Source: Salinivirgaceae bacterium (GTDB taxonomy: Bacteria; Bacteroidota; Bacteroidia; Bacteroidales; SZUA-534). Taken from it: a stretch of DNA of 64,000 nucleotides. Shown in pieces: positions 45,936 to 55,634 of the stretch. The translations under genes and the position numbers were made by a program. The first letter of the stretch is position 1. The number at the start of each line of letters is the position of its first letter. A model generated the notes under the pieces. The model made no database searches. It had not been told where the DNA came from and saw only the letters and a list, made by a program, of their open reading frames with translations. The stretch covers positions 123,788-187,787 of the forward strand of contig JAGCNL010000028.1 in assembly GCA_017645945.1 (NCBI GenBank), written 5' to 3'.

Positions 45936-48164
45936 CTAAGCTTTGTTGGCATCGGTAATTTTGATGCCGATAAGCACTTGGTCATCGGTTTGTGGGCACA
46001 CTTCTCCCAGATTTGAAGTGGTCCATCTTGTCAAAGCCTCTTCAATAATAAGTTTCTGCTCAGCAAAAGGCTTGCTGCTGTTGGCGCGGAGCAGTTTGTT
46101 CAGGCGCTCGTCGGAGAAGCGGGTGCCGCGGTCCTCGTTGCTGAACTGGTTCGATAATCCGTTGGTATACAAATAGATGGTATCGCCATCTTGCAAATCG
46201 ATGCGGTTGTTGGTGAATTTCTGCTCGGTCGATTGGTTGAACCCGACAGCCATCTGGTCGGGGCTGTAGTCGATCATGGCGCCGCCTCTGATGATGACCA
46301 GTTGGCGGAAACCTCCGGCGTACTGCATTTTATGGTTTTCAGTGTCGATGATGCAGAGGGCGATGTCCATGCCGTCGAACTTTGCGCTTAACTGCTCCGA
46401 TTTGCGCAGCGAGTTGAGGATCTTGAAGTTCATGTTGTCGAGAATCTCGGCGGCGGTTGTCGTCTCAAGGTCTGATGTCGAAACAATATCGTTGAGTGTT
46501 GTGATTCCGAGCATGCTCATAAACGCACCAGGAACGCCGTGACCGGTGCAGTCGCCCACAGCCAGAACTTTGAGCCGTCCGAACTTCGCGGCCCAGTAGA
46601 AATCGCCCGACACGATTTTCATCGGTTTCCAGATAAGCAGATGGTCGCCGAACAGTGTGTTCATCAGCTTGTCCGACGGAATGATGGCCGTTTGTATCTC
46701 CTTGGCGTACATAATGCTAGATGTGACCTGCTGGTTGGCGTTGGCGAGCATGTCGCGTTGCAGACGGTAGTTCTCGCGCTGGCGGTAGAGTTGCATGTTG
46801 ATGTTCTGGCGGCGGCGTGAGTGCCTGTAGATGTCGAGCGCAAGCATAAGCAGCAAGAACAGCGTGGTTGACGCAATTATCGAGATGGTTCTCATCCGTT
46901 TCTTTTGCTCTGAAATTGAGAGTTTTAGCTTGTTCTCCTCAATATGCCGCTGGCGCATCTCACTTTCGAATTCATCTTTTGCGTTCAGTTTTATCGAATT
47001 TGCGGCGAACTCATAGTCTAAAATACGTCGTTCAACAACCATCATTTTTTCTTGGTACTCATAGGCTTTTTGGTAATCGCCCGTTTTTTCGTACAACTCC
47101 ATTAGATTACTGTAGATATCGCGCAGATAGCCTTCGTAATTTGCGGGGTCTTCTTCTACTTTTGCCTCAAGGCTGGTGAGTGTTTTTTCGCATTCTTTAT
47201 ATTGCCCGCTGATAATCAGATAGACGGATTTGCGCAGTTCGAGTTGGAAAACGTATCCGTCGAGCAAGCCTTGCTGTTCGGCAATGGCGTGAGCACTGTT
47301 GTAGAAGACCAGGCTGCTGTCGAGCATTTGTCGTCGTTGCGATGGTTGTTCCTGAATATCAGCTAATTTTGCATATATTATCATGCAGCACATGTCTGAA
47401 TGAATCAAATTAAAGTCGGAATCGGTATCCTTGAGTAATTTGTTCGATTTAATTGCCAAATCTTTTGCCGCAAAGAGTGCTGTGGTATCTTTTTTCTCAT
47501 GATAGATGCTTAGTTGAGTCTCTGCCATATAGTAGTAATCCAAGGCAATCTGCTGCAGATTGTTGTTGGCACTGTCTATTTTCAAGGCTTCACTCAGGTA
47601 TCGGGCTGCCTGCTCGTAGAGTTCGTAGTTGATATAGATTATTGCGAGGTCGCGATAGGTGTAAGTGATTAATTTTGAGTTACCTATTTCGGTCAGAATA
47701 TCGAGTGCCTTATGAAGGTATTTGTTGGCCGTGTTGTAGTCGCCCAAGTTCAGAATGTTTTCGCCTAAGGCATTGTAATTCAGTGCTATCTCGTATTTGA
47801 GGTTGAGCGAGTCGTTTATTTTTAGCGCTTTGTACAGATATTTTAGCGCACTTTCAAAATCGCTGTTCATGTTGTAGTACCAGCTGAAGTATCTGTAAGC
47901 CATGGCCTGCCATTTGGGGCCTAATTTGAATGACAGCGAGTATAGTTCCTGCGCGTATTTCAGGGTGGAGTCGGCATTTGAGTGATTGCTGCAAATCATG
48001 GCGAGCGTGTACGCTTTGACGGTGTCGTCGGGCATATCCGCAACAATTGCGGTCAGACTGTCAATCTTCTGCTGTGAAACGTGGGGTATCTGCGCCTGAA
48101 CCGTCAGCCGTGTCAGACCGGTCAGTGAAAGAATTAATAATATGGTGATTTTCAGTCGTGGCAT
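45936..48164 (-). CDS. TPR sensor with SpoIIE-type PP2C phosphatase (copy 2)
   Basis: 742 aa: signal peptide, about 350 residues of TPRs (e.g. ALKYLYKALKINDSLNLKYEIALNYNALGE), a transmembrane helix (ISIIASTTLFLLLMLALDIY, around residue 430), a coiled coil (YRQRENYRLQRDMLANANQQV), then a SpoIIE domain with metal-binding SGDFYW and GDCTGHGVPGAFMSMLG. The layout suggests an extracytoplasmic TPR sensor and a cytoplasmic Ser/Thr phosphatase acting on a phosphorylated regulator such as an anti-sigma-factor antagonist. None is encoded nearby. A paralogue lies 10 bp upstream. Confidence 0.9.
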   Translation of the reverse strand: MPRLKITILLILSLTGLTRLTVQAQIPHVSQQKIDSLTAIVADMPDDTVKAYTLAMICSNHSNADSTLKYAQELYSLSFKLGPKWQAMAYRYFSWYYNMNSDFESALKYLYKALKINDSLNLKYEIALNYNALGENILNLGDYNTANKYLHKALDILTEIGNSKLITYTYRDLAIIYINYELYEQAARYLSEALKIDSANNNLQQIALDYYYMAETQLSIYHEKKDTTALFAAKDLAIKSNKLLKDTDSDFNLIHSDMCCMIIYAKLADIQEQPSQRRQMLDSSLVFYNSAHAIAEQQGLLDGYVFQLELRKSVYLIISGQYKECEKTLTSLEAKVEEDPANYEGYLRDIYSNLMELYEKTGDYQKAYEYQEKMMVVERRILDYEFAANSIKLNAKDEFESEMRQRHIEENKLKLSISEQKKRMRTISIIASTTLFLLLMLALDIYRHSRRRQNINMQLYRQRENYRLQRDMLANANQQVTSSIMYAKEIQTAIIPSDKLMNTLFGDHLLIWKPMKIVSGDFYWAAKFGRLKVLAVGDCTGHGVPGAFMSMLGITTLNDIVSTSDLETTTAAEILDNMNFKILNSLRKSEQLSAKFDGMDIALCIIDTENHKMQYAGGFRQLVIIRGGAMIDYSPDQMAVGFNQSTEQKFTNNRIDLQDGDTIYLYTNGLSNQFSNEDRGTRFSDERLNKLLRANSSKPFAEQKLIIEEALTRWTTSNLGEVCPQTDDQVLIGIKITDANKA

Positions 48165-48174
48165 GATGGTTGCT

Positions 48175-50430
48175 TTAAATTCGGAATCCGATAAGAATTA
48201 TGTCGTCAGTTTGTGTGAACGGCTTTTCAACCTGCGATGAGCGCCACTCTTCCAGCGCATCTTCAATAATTCGGGCTTGCTCGTCGAACGATTTTTTGCA
48301 CGAGCGCTCAAGAATGCTGAGGAACCGTCGGGTTGAGAATTTGCCCACCTTGTTGTTCTCGTTGTAGCCGAGCTGGTCCTGAATGCCGTCGGAGAAGAGA
48401 TAGACCGTGTCGCCGTGCTGCATTTCAATCACATTGTTGCGGAAAGGCTTGTCGTCGAGCGACAAAAGGCTGACAGGCATCTTATCTCCTTTATACAGAG
48501 TCAGTTTTCCGTTGCGGACAATGACAAGCGGGCGGAAGGCTCCTGCAAACTGCATGGTCATTTTTTCCTCGTCGAAGATGCACAAAGCCATGTCCATGCC
48601 GTCGAGCGCCATTGTGTTGCGTTCAGTCTGGTGGAGCGATTCGATAACCCTGCTGCGCATCTGGTCAAGAATCTCCGATGCAACTGGTTCAATGTTGTGG
48701 AACCGCAGTGAGTTCACAATATCGCTCAAAGTCGACATTCCGAGCATGCTCATCAGTGCGCCGGGAACGCCGTGGCCTGTGCAATCGACAACCGCAATAA
48801 GTTTCTTGTTGCCTATTTTGGTGGCCCAGAAGAAATCGCCTGAGACAGTGTTGAGCGGCTGCCACATCACCAGCGTGTCGCCAAAAAGGTTGGTAATCTC
48901 GCTCTTGTCGGGCATCATTGAGTATTGTATTCTCTGCGCGTAGCTGATGCTTGATTTTATCTGATTGTTTGTGGCCGACAGCTCGTCGCGCTGTTTCTTG
49001 ATGTATCTGTTGTGGCGTTCGAGCATTCCTCCAAGGCGGCGTTTGCCCTTCATTCTGTAGTACGATACTGTGATGAACACTATCAGAATGACAAGAGCCG
49101 CAGCCGACGAAATGTTGGTTATCGTCTGGCGGAATTTCTGGTCCTCGCTCATTATTTTGAGCTGCTCGCTTTTAATCTCCTGGTCTTGCCGCAGGCGGTC
49201 AAACACCTCCTGCACATTCGACTGGCCTGCTTGCAGCGCGTAGCCGATATTGAAGTTCTCTTTCCTCAGTTTCTTCGCTTTGCTCTGATACTCAAAGGCT
49301 TTTTTGTATTGCCCGATGGCGCTGTAGTATTCGGCAAACACTTCGTACAAATCAATGCGGAAATCGATGTATGCCGAGTCGTTTTGGAACTCACTATCAG
49401 CGCGTTTCAGAATTCTGTAGGCATGGTCGTAGTCCTTTTCCTCAATGCAGTATTGCGCCTTCATCATCTTGAAATCGTGCGAGTCGTCCAGATAGCCGTT
49501 CTTCTGCGCAAGCGCGAATCCTTGCTCGAAGAATTGTTTGCTGCTGTCGATATATATATGTCTTTCAGGATATTGCTTTGTGAGAGCATACTTGAAGTAG
49601 ATGTCCATGAGGTTTTGGCAGACAATCATCAGCACAAGCTCATTGTTTTGTGACTTCAGCAGCGAGTAGGCCTGCATGGTGTGGGCTTTCGCCATGATAA
49701 TAAGGCTGTCGGTTTGCTTGTCGCGAAATTCGCACAGCTCTGCGGTGCCGATGTGCATGTAGTCATCGGCCATGCCCACTTTATTGTCTTGTTTGATGTC
49801 GATTTCGAGGGCTTTGAGCAGGTGCTCCTTTGCCATTTTGAATCGGTGGAAATCAATGCAGGTCTGCCCGAGCGAGCGGTAGATGTAGCTGATGTAAGCC
49901 GAGTCGTTCAGCTCCACAAAAAGTTTCAATGCCAGCTGGTCGTAGTCGTCCGACTCGTTGTAGTGCGACATCATTGCCATTGAATTGGCCAGGTCGTGGT
50001 AGCAGATGGCCAGCGATTTCTTGTCGCCGATTGAGTCACAAATGTTTATCGCCTTATAATAATAGGTGTTGGCTTCTTTGTAGTCGTAACGGTTGTAGTA
50101 GCACCAGCCTAAAGCCATATATGCCGATGCGGCCATTTGCGGCGCGCCGGCTTTCTTCGCCAATTCCAATTCCAGTTTCGAATACTTCTCAACTGAATCC
50201 ACATTGTTGTGAGTCATGCTGATGGTGTGCAAAACGGTCAGAAGGCTGTCTTCGTTTTCGAGCGTGTTGGCAAGAGTCAACAAGCTGTCAAGCTCGCGGC
50301 TGAAAGTTTCCTCGCCGTCTTGAGCCATTGCTGTTGCCGTTGTCAGGCCAAGAAATATAGATATTAATATTAGTCTAATCCCTGTTGTCAATTCATATCT
50401 TTTTATGTGTCTTTTTACGGCACTATTCAA
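48175..50430 (-). CDS. TPR sensor with SpoIIE-type PP2C phosphatase (copy 1)
   Basis: 751 aa with the same architecture as its downstream neighbour: signal segment (LILISIFLGLTTATAMAQ), TPRs, a transmembrane helix (ISSAAALVILIVFITVSYYRM), a coiled coil, and a SpoIIE domain with SGDFFWATK and DCTGHGVPGALMSMLGMSTLSDIV. The phosphatase domains are much more alike than the TPR parts, so the two probably sense different signals. First gene of the pair. Confidence 0.9.
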   Translation of the reverse strand: MNSAVKRHIKRYELTTGIRLILISIFLGLTTATAMAQDGEETFSRELDSLLTLANTLENEDSLLTVLHTISMTHNNVDSVEKYSKLELELAKKAGAPQMAASAYMALGWCYYNRYDYKEANTYYYKAINICDSIGDKKSLAICYHDLANSMAMMSHYNESDDYDQLALKLFVELNDSAYISYIYRSLGQTCIDFHRFKMAKEHLLKALEIDIKQDNKVGMADDYMHIGTAELCEFRDKQTDSLIIMAKAHTMQAYSLLKSQNNELVLMIVCQNLMDIYFKYALTKQYPERHIYIDSSKQFFEQGFALAQKNGYLDDSHDFKMMKAQYCIEEKDYDHAYRILKRADSEFQNDSAYIDFRIDLYEVFAEYYSAIGQYKKAFEYQSKAKKLRKENFNIGYALQAGQSNVQEVFDRLRQDQEIKSEQLKIMSEDQKFRQTITNISSAAALVILIVFITVSYYRMKGKRRLGGMLERHNRYIKKQRDELSATNNQIKSSISYAQRIQYSMMPDKSEITNLFGDTLVMWQPLNTVSGDFFWATKIGNKKLIAVVDCTGHGVPGALMSMLGMSTLSDIVNSLRFHNIEPVASEILDQMRSRVIESLHQTERNTMALDGMDMALCIFDEEKMTMQFAGAFRPLVIVRNGKLTLYKGDKMPVSLLSLDDKPFRNNVIEMQHGDTVYLFSDGIQDQLGYNENNKVGKFSTRRFLSILERSCKKSFDEQARIIEDALEEWRSSQVEKPFTQTDDIILIGFRI

Positions 50431-50618
50431 GTTGTGTTAAACAGTTTTTCTTGTCCTTTAATAGTTTTATTTATGTTCTGCTAAATATATTTTTATGACG
50501 ACAATCATATTATTAAATGATTGTTTATTGCATAATATTCCGAACAAAAATTACCGAATTGCGTTTTAAATGTCACTTAGAATATAGTTTTCATAAGGTT
50601 AGTTGGTTATTGGTTTTG

Positions 50619-50648
50619 AAAGGTCTTCTGCGTAGAAGACCTTTTTTA
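50619..50648 (+). terminator. Orphan terminator upstream of the ABC-F promoter
   Basis: The perfect 11-bp stem AAAGGTCTTCT/AGAAGACCTTT with loop GCGT is followed by TTTT. No plus-strand gene precedes it, so it either ends an unannotated small RNA from 50431-50618 or insulates the ABC-F promoter. Confidence 0.75.
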
Positions 50649-50696
50649 TTGTTCTGACATACATAATAATCGTATAATAAATTTCTACCAAAACAG

Positions 50697-50730
50697 TTGA
50701 TTTCGGCTGTTTGAAAAAAGCCTACCTTTG
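50697..50730 (+). promoter_or_regulatory. Promoter of the ABC-F gene
   Basis: TTG at 50697-50699, a 23-nt spacer, then TACCTTTG at 50723-50730. The ATG is 20 nt further on, so the leader is very short and the terminator at 50619 is upstream of the transcript. Confidence 0.6.
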
Positions 50731-50750
50731 CGGCTCAAAAAAAGCAGACT

Positions 50751-52718
50751 ATGATTTCAGTAAGCAACCTGACGGTAGAGTTTTCGGGCGTTCCGTTGTT
50801 CAACAATATAAGTTTTCTGGTTAATCCGCGCGACCGCATTGGTCTGACGGGCAAGAATGGTGCTGGAAAATCCACATTGCTCAAAGTTCTTTGTGGCCGC
50901 CAGCCTTACGACAATGGCCAAGTGTCGATACCTAAAGGCTTGACAATCGGTTATTTGCCTCAGCATTTGTCGGTGCAGGACACACGCTCGGTTTACGCCG
51001 AGGCGCAGAGTGCCTTTGTAGAGGTGAAAGCGCTCGAGAAAGAAATTGCCCAGCTGAACAGCCAACTGGCAGAACGCACTGATTACGAGTCAGATGAATA
51101 CATGGCACTGATTAACCGCCTTACTGAGAAAAACGACCGTTTTCATCTGCTAAGCGGCCATAACATCGATGGCGAGATTGAAAGCACACTGCTCGGTCTG
51201 GGTTTCGAACGTACTGATTTTGAGCGTCCGACGGCTGAGTTCAGCGGCGGCTGGCGCATGCGTATCGAGCTGGCGAAAGTCATCTTGCAGCATCCTGATG
51301 TGCTGCTGCTCGACGAGCCTACCAATCACCTTGATATTGAATCAGTTCAGTGGTTTGAGGATATGCTGAAAACCTACGAAGGCGCCGTCATTGTGGTGTC
51401 GCACGACCGTGCCTTTCTAGATAATCTGACCAACCGCACCATCGAGATTTCGCTCGGCAAGATTTACGACTTCAAAGTGCCTTATTCACAATATGTTGTG
51501 CAACGCCAGGAACAACTTGCGCAGCAGATGGCCGCCTTTGAGAACCAGCAGAAAATGATTGAGGACACCGAAAAATTCATTGAGCGGTTCCGTTACAAGG
51601 CCACAAAGGCTGTGCAGGTGCAGTCGCGCATCAAGCAGCTCGAGAAGGTTGAGCGCATTGAGGTTGACGAGCTCGACAATTCGGCCATGCACTTCCGTTT
51701 TCCGCCCGCACCGCACTCGGGGCAGGTGGTGGTCGAAACCAAGGCTATGACCAAGCGTTTCGGCGACAAGGTGGTGCTCAACGACATTGATTTCACGCTC
51801 GAGCGTGGCCAGAAAGTGGCTTTTGTGGGCCGAAACGGTGAGGGCAAGACCACCATGGCAAAGGTGATTCTCGGCATCCATCCGTGCGACGGTGTGGTGA
51901 AAATAGGCCATAACGTGAAGATTGGCTATTATGCTCAGAATCAGAGCGAAATGCTTGACGATAATAAAACCGTTTTCCAGACGATTGACGAGATTGCCAA
52001 AGGTGAAATCCGCACAAAAATCCGCGACATTTTGGCATCTTTCCTGTTCCGTGGCGAAGATATCGACAAGAAAGTCAGTGTGTTGAGTGGTGGTGAGAAG
52101 GCGCGTCTGTCTATGGCGAAACTGCTGCTTGAGCCAGCCAACTTGCTGGTGCTCGACGAGCCAACCAACCATCTCGATATGCGCTCTAAAGATATTCTGA
52201 AACAGGCACTTATCAACTACGACGGCACTCTGATTGTGGTCTCTCACGACCGCGATTTCCTAGACGGAATGGTGAACATCGTTTACGAGTTCCGCAACCA
52301 TAAAATGAAGCAGCATCTTGGCGGCATCGGCGATTTCTTGTACCATAAGAAACTTGAGAACATGCGGCAGTTTGAGATGGGGCAGAAGGCCGAAACGTCA
52401 GCATCGCCCAAAAGTCCAAAAACCGACGAGCAAAAACCTAAGGCTCAGCCCGTTGTGCTGCAAAACAAACTGAGTTACGAGGAGCAGAAGGAGCAGGAGC
52501 GCCGCCAGCGTAAAGCCAAAAAGGCGGTTGAGGATAGTGAGGCGCTGATTGTGGAGTATGAGGCCGCCATTGCCGAAATGGACAACCTACTTGCCAATCA
52601 CCCAGAAAGCGCCACAACCGAATTCTTTGAGAAATATGAGGCCGCTAAAAAGCAGCTCGCCGACGAGTTGAACAACTGGGAACGGCTGACGATGGAGCTG
52701 GAGGCTATCAATGGGTAA
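50751..52718 (+). CDS. ABC-F family ATPase
   Basis: 655 aa with two ABC domains and no membrane segment. Walker A: GKNGAGKST and GRNGEGKTT; signatures FSGGWRMR and LSGGEKARLS; Walker B: LLLLDEPTNHLDI and LLVLDEPTNHLDM. The linker with FIERFRYKATKAVQVQSRIKQLEK is the P-site tRNA interaction motif of ABC-F proteins. The C-terminus is a basic coiled coil as in Uup/YheS relatives. ABC-F proteins act on the ribosome; whether this one is a housekeeping or an antibiotic-resistance factor cannot be told. Confidence 0.93.
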   Translation: MISVSNLTVEFSGVPLFNNISFLVNPRDRIGLTGKNGAGKSTLLKVLCGRQPYDNGQVSIPKGLTIGYLPQHLSVQDTRSVYAEAQSAFVEVKALEKEIAQLNSQLAERTDYESDEYMALINRLTEKNDRFHLLSGHNIDGEIESTLLGLGFERTDFERPTAEFSGGWRMRIELAKVILQHPDVLLLDEPTNHLDIESVQWFEDMLKTYEGAVIVVSHDRAFLDNLTNRTIEISLGKIYDFKVPYSQYVVQRQEQLAQQMAAFENQQKMIEDTEKFIERFRYKATKAVQVQSRIKQLEKVERIEVDELDNSAMHFRFPPAPHSGQVVVETKAMTKRFGDKVVLNDIDFTLERGQKVAFVGRNGEGKTTMAKVILGIHPCDGVVKIGHNVKIGYYAQNQSEMLDDNKTVFQTIDEIAKGEIRTKIRDILASFLFRGEDIDKKVSVLSGGEKARLSMAKLLLEPANLLVLDEPTNHLDMRSKDILKQALINYDGTLIVVSHDRDFLDGMVNIVYEFRNHKMKQHLGGIGDFLYHKKLENMRQFEMGQKAETSASPKSPKTDEQKPKAQPVVLQNKLSYEEQKEQERRQRKAKKAVEDSEALIVEYEAAIAEMDNLLANHPESATTEFFEKYEAAKKQLADELNNWERLTMELEAING

Positions 52719-52790
52719 GGTTCTGAAATCGATATTCAGCACGCCTAACAAATTGTTCATTATTCAATTCCGATAATTGATGATAAATGA

Positions 52791-52798
52791 TACATTTG
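52791..52798 (+). promoter_or_regulatory. -7 box (TACATTTG) of pfp
   Basis: Perfect TAnnTTTG followed by C, 39 nt before the pfp ATG. The -33 region is unclear. Confidence 0.55.
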
Positions 52799-52836
52799 CG
52801 CTGAAAATGTGAAATATATTTTAAAAACGTAACATA

Positions 52837-54486
52837 ATGAAAAAGAGTCCATTACAGATTGCAAGGGCCAGCTATCAGCCAAAATTGCCGGCTGCCCTTA
52901 AAGGTAATGTCGTGCTGAACGAAGGTGCTGCAACTCAATCGGTTGCCGACCAAGCCGACATCAAAAAACTTTTCCCGAACACCTACGGTATGCCGACAAT
53001 CCAATTTGTTGCCGGTGAGGCCAAGAAGTATGACGCTGTTAATGTGGGCGTTATCTTGTCGGGTGGACAGGCTCCCGGCGGACACAATGTCATCTCTGGC
53101 TTGTTCGACGGCTTGAAGAAAATGAACCCCAACAGCAAACTCTACGGTTTCCTAGGCGGTCCTTCGGGCTTGGTTGACCACAAATATGTTGAGCTCACTG
53201 CCGACATCATCGACGAGTACCGCAACACCGGCGGTTTCGACATCATCGGCTCGGGCCGTACCAAACTTGAGGAAGTTGAACAGTTCGACAAGGGTATTGA
53301 AATCTGCAACAAACTGGGTATCAAGGCTATCGTCATCATCGGTGGCGACGACTCGAACACCAACGCCTGCGTTCTGGCTGAATATTATCTGCAAAAGAAA
53401 TGCGGCATTCAGGTTATCGGCTGCCCGAAAACAATCGACGGCGACCTGAAGAACGAAATGATTGAGACTTCTTTCGGATTTGACACTGCCACAAAGGTTT
53501 ACGCTGAAGTTATCGGTAACATTCAGCGCGACGCCAACTCGGCAAAGAAATACTGGCACTTCATTAAACTTATGGGCCGCTCGGCAAGCCACGTGACGCT
53601 TGAGTGCGCACTGAAAACTCAGCCGAACATCACGCTCATCGGCGAAGATGTTGAGGCAAAGAACCAATCGCTCGACGACATTGTTACATACATTGCACAG
53701 GCTGTTGCCAACCGCGCAGCCAAAGGCCTGAACTTCGGTATTGTGCTTGTTCCAGAGGGACTTATCGAGTTCATCCCTGCTATCAAGAAACTGATTGCAG
53801 AGCTGAACGATATGCTGGCAGCTAATCAGGTTGAATTTGACAAGGTGGCCGACGACGCCAAAATCGACTATGTTGTAAAACATCTGTCGAAAGAGAACGC
53901 CGCTATCTTCGAGAGCCTGCCAGTGGCTGTTTCGCGTCAGCTGGCACTGGAACGCGACCCGCACGGAAACGTTCAGGTATCGCTCATCGAGACCGAGCAA
54001 CTGCTGGCCGAGATGGTTGGCAAGAAACTGGCCGAGTGGAAGAAGGCTGGCAAGTTCGCTGGCAAATTCGCCACACAGCACCACTTCTTCGGATATGAGG
54101 GCCGCTGCGCCGCTCCGTCGAACTTCGACGCCGACTACTGCTACTCGCTGGGTTACACGGCTTCGATGCTGATTGGCGCTGGCAAGACTGGCTATATGTC
54201 GTCGGTTCGCAACACCACCGAGCCTGCCGACAAATGGATTTCGGGCGGTATTCCAATCACAGCAATGATGAATATGGAAAAACGCAACGGCAAGATGAAA
54301 CCGGTTATCCAGAAGGCTCTTGTGAAACTGGACGGCGGTCCGTTCAAATACTTCGCTTCGAAACGCGACGAGTGGGCCATCAACACCGATTTCGTTTACC
54401 CAGGCCCAATCCAATACTTCGGCCCGACCGAAGTTTGCGACCAGCCGACTCACACTCTGCTGCTCGAGCACGGAAAGAACATTTAA
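52837..54486 (+). CDS. pfp: Diphosphate--fructose-6-phosphate 1-phosphotransferase
   Basis: This is the reversible, pyrophosphate-using phosphofructokinase of glycolysis/gluconeogenesis, common in anaerobic Bacteroidetes. The 549-aa length fits the long group II enzyme. [18 protein letters not shown] is the N-terminal loop, [11 protein letters not shown] carries the Asp that selects PPi over ATP (GGDDS), and [10 protein letters not shown] holds the catalytic Asp with the PKTIDGD motif. It has a strong promoter and terminator and the codon use of a highly expressed gene. Confidence 0.96.
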   Translation: MKKSPLQIARASYQPKLPAALKGNVVLNEGAATQSVADQADIKKLFPNTYGMPTIQFVAGEAKKYDAVNVGVILSGGQAPGGHNVISGLFDGLKKMNPNSKLYGFLGGPSGLVDHKYVELTADIIDEYRNTGGFDIIGSGRTKLEEVEQFDKGIEICNKLGIKAIVIIGGDDSNTNACVLAEYYLQKKCGIQVIGCPKTIDGDLKNEMIETSFGFDTATKVYAEVIGNIQRDANSAKKYWHFIKLMGRSASHVTLECALKTQPNITLIGEDVEAKNQSLDDIVTYIAQAVANRAAKGLNFGIVLVPEGLIEFIPAIKKLIAELNDMLAANQVEFDKVADDAKIDYVVKHLSKENAAIFESLPVAVSRQLALERDPHGNVQVSLIETEQLLAEMVGKKLAEWKKAGKFAGKFATQHHFFGYEGRCAAPSNFDADYCYSLGYTASMLIGAGKTGYMSSVRNTTEPADKWISGGIPITAMMNMEKRNGKMKPVIQKALVKLDGGPFKYFASKRDEWAINTDFVYPGPIQYFGPTEVCDQPTHTLLLEHGKNI

Positions 54487-54506
54487 TCAGTGTTTAAATA
54501 GCAATG

Positions 54507-54538
54507 AAAAAGCCGCCCGATTTGGACGGCTTTTTTTG
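54507..54538 (+). terminator. Terminator of pfp
   Basis: AAAAAGCCG(C)CC pairs with GG(A)CGGCTTTTT around a short loop. Confidence 0.85.
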
Positions 54539-54556
54539 TGGATAATCGCGCACTGA

Positions 54557-54618
54557 TACACGGAATACACGGAATACACAAAGTTTCACAGATTTTTTGA
54601 ACGCAGATGACGCAGATT
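54557..54618. repeat. Two adjacent 9-bp tandem repeats
   Basis: TACACGGAA occurs twice plus a partial third (54557-54580). About 20 bp further on, ACGCAGATG/ACGCAGATT (54601-54618) is a second 9-bp tandem. Such CACAGA/CGCAGAT strings recur in spacers of many bacterial genomes; their origin is not clear to me. Confidence 0.7.
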
Positions 54619-54720
54619 TAATGGATTTTGTTGCCAGACGTTTTATTGTTCAAATACATTCGGCATTTAAACCGATTTTTGTTATTATTGTGATTGTATT
54701 TTACTGAATTGAATACAATT

Positions 54721-55464
54721 ATGAAAACGCTTGCAAACTGCATTTCGGTAATTTTGTTGCTTACGCTGAATGTGGGCTATTCCAACGCGCAGCAGGAACA
54801 CGAATACGTTGACCTCGGACTGCCTTCGGGTACGTTATGGGCTACTTGCAACGTGGGCGCAGAAAACCCTTGGGATTATGGCGATTACTTTGCTTGGGGC
54901 GAGACCGAGCCCAAAGATGCCAGATATAAATACTACTGGCACTACTACAAATACGCCGAAGACACCATCAGGCTATATATTACCAAATACTGCACTAATG
55001 AGGAACGTGGCCATAATGGCTTTACCGATGGTAAAACCATTCTTGAACCTGACGATGATGCCGCCACTGTCAATTGGGGCAGTGAATGGTGCATGCCCAC
55101 AAAGGAGCAATGGAAAGAGCTAACTGATAGTTGCATATGGACAATGGTAACGCTGAACGGTATAAATGGATACGAAGCTAAAGGTCCGAATGGTAACACT
55201 ATTTTTTTACCAGCTTCCGGAGAGAAGGACGGTGTTTCGTCTGAAAGATTTTTTCAACTCACTCTAACACCTAACGGAAATATTGTTCGTACAATAATCA
55301 ATGATTATATCGGTAGAACTGGAAGCTATTGGTCGGCAACGCTAGATGACTTATCGACTGGAGCGAATGTGTTTGGCTTTAATATTTACAAGGTTGAACC
55401 TTGGGTTGCAGCAGAGCCTAGGTGTATGGGACTTTCGGTTCGTCCGGTGCGGTGCAAGCAGTAA
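54721..55464 (+). CDS. Secreted protein of the FISUMP-like (Fibrobacter major paralogous) group
   Basis: 247 aa from ATG 54721, giving a signal peptide (TLANCISVILLLTLNVGYSNA). EYVDLGLPSGTLWATCNVGA, YFAWGE, WCMPTKEQWKEL, YEAKGPNGNTIFLPASG and YWSAT ... LSVRPVR are the repeated landmarks of this domain, widespread in secreted and surface proteins of Bacteroidetes and Fibrobacter. The molecular role is unknown; the fold resembles the C-lectin/SUMF1 type. Confidence 0.85.
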   Translation: MKTLANCISVILLLTLNVGYSNAQQEHEYVDLGLPSGTLWATCNVGAENPWDYGDYFAWGETEPKDARYKYYWHYYKYAEDTIRLYITKYCTNEERGHNGFTDGKTILEPDDDAATVNWGSEWCMPTKEQWKELTDSCIWTMVTLNGINGYEAKGPNGNTIFLPASGEKDGVSSERFFQLTLTPNGNIVRTIINDYIGRTGSYWSATLDDLSTGANVFGFNIYKVEPWVAAEPRCMGLSVRPVRCKQ

Positions 55465-55479
55465 ACTACCTATCAACCA

Positions 55480-55622
55480 TTATTTTCTCATTCCTTCCAC
55501 CTTCGATTTCAGGGCGCGGTAGGTTACGTCTTCCTGAATGCACATTGTGCGCATTGGTTGGCTTCGAACCATGCCCGCAATTGACTGCGGCTGGTGAACG
55601 TTGGCAGATTGGTAACTTCCAT
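55480..55622 (-). pseudogene. Possible remnant of a YdeI-type gene
   Basis: An ATG at 55622 opens a 32-codon frame, MEVTNLPTFTSRSQLRAWFEANQ..., which resembles the N-terminus of YdeI/OmpD-associated proteins (family about 190 aa), then stops. In another frame the sequence continues to a second stop at 55480 with a basic tail ending LKSKVEGMRK. This reads as an N-terminus joined to a C-terminus after an internal deletion. It starts 12 bp after the MmcQ/YjbR stop. It could equally be chance. Confidence 0.3.
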
Positions 55623-55634
55623 TGTTTGTGGTAT

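Larger units (their letters stand above)
50431..50750. other. 320-bp intergenic region between divergent genes
   Basis: It separates the minus-strand phosphatase pair and the plus-strand ABC-F gene. The first 190 bp are AT-rich with no reading frame and no clear promoter. Next come an orphan terminator (50619-50648) and the ABC-F promoter (50697-50730). Confidence 0.5.

Noticed and set aside
53152..54471. 439-codon open frame on the minus strand opposite pfp
   Set aside because: It lies wholly within the intact pfp gene. The openness follows from the strong codon bias of pfp, and the product has no recognisable domain, signal or start context.
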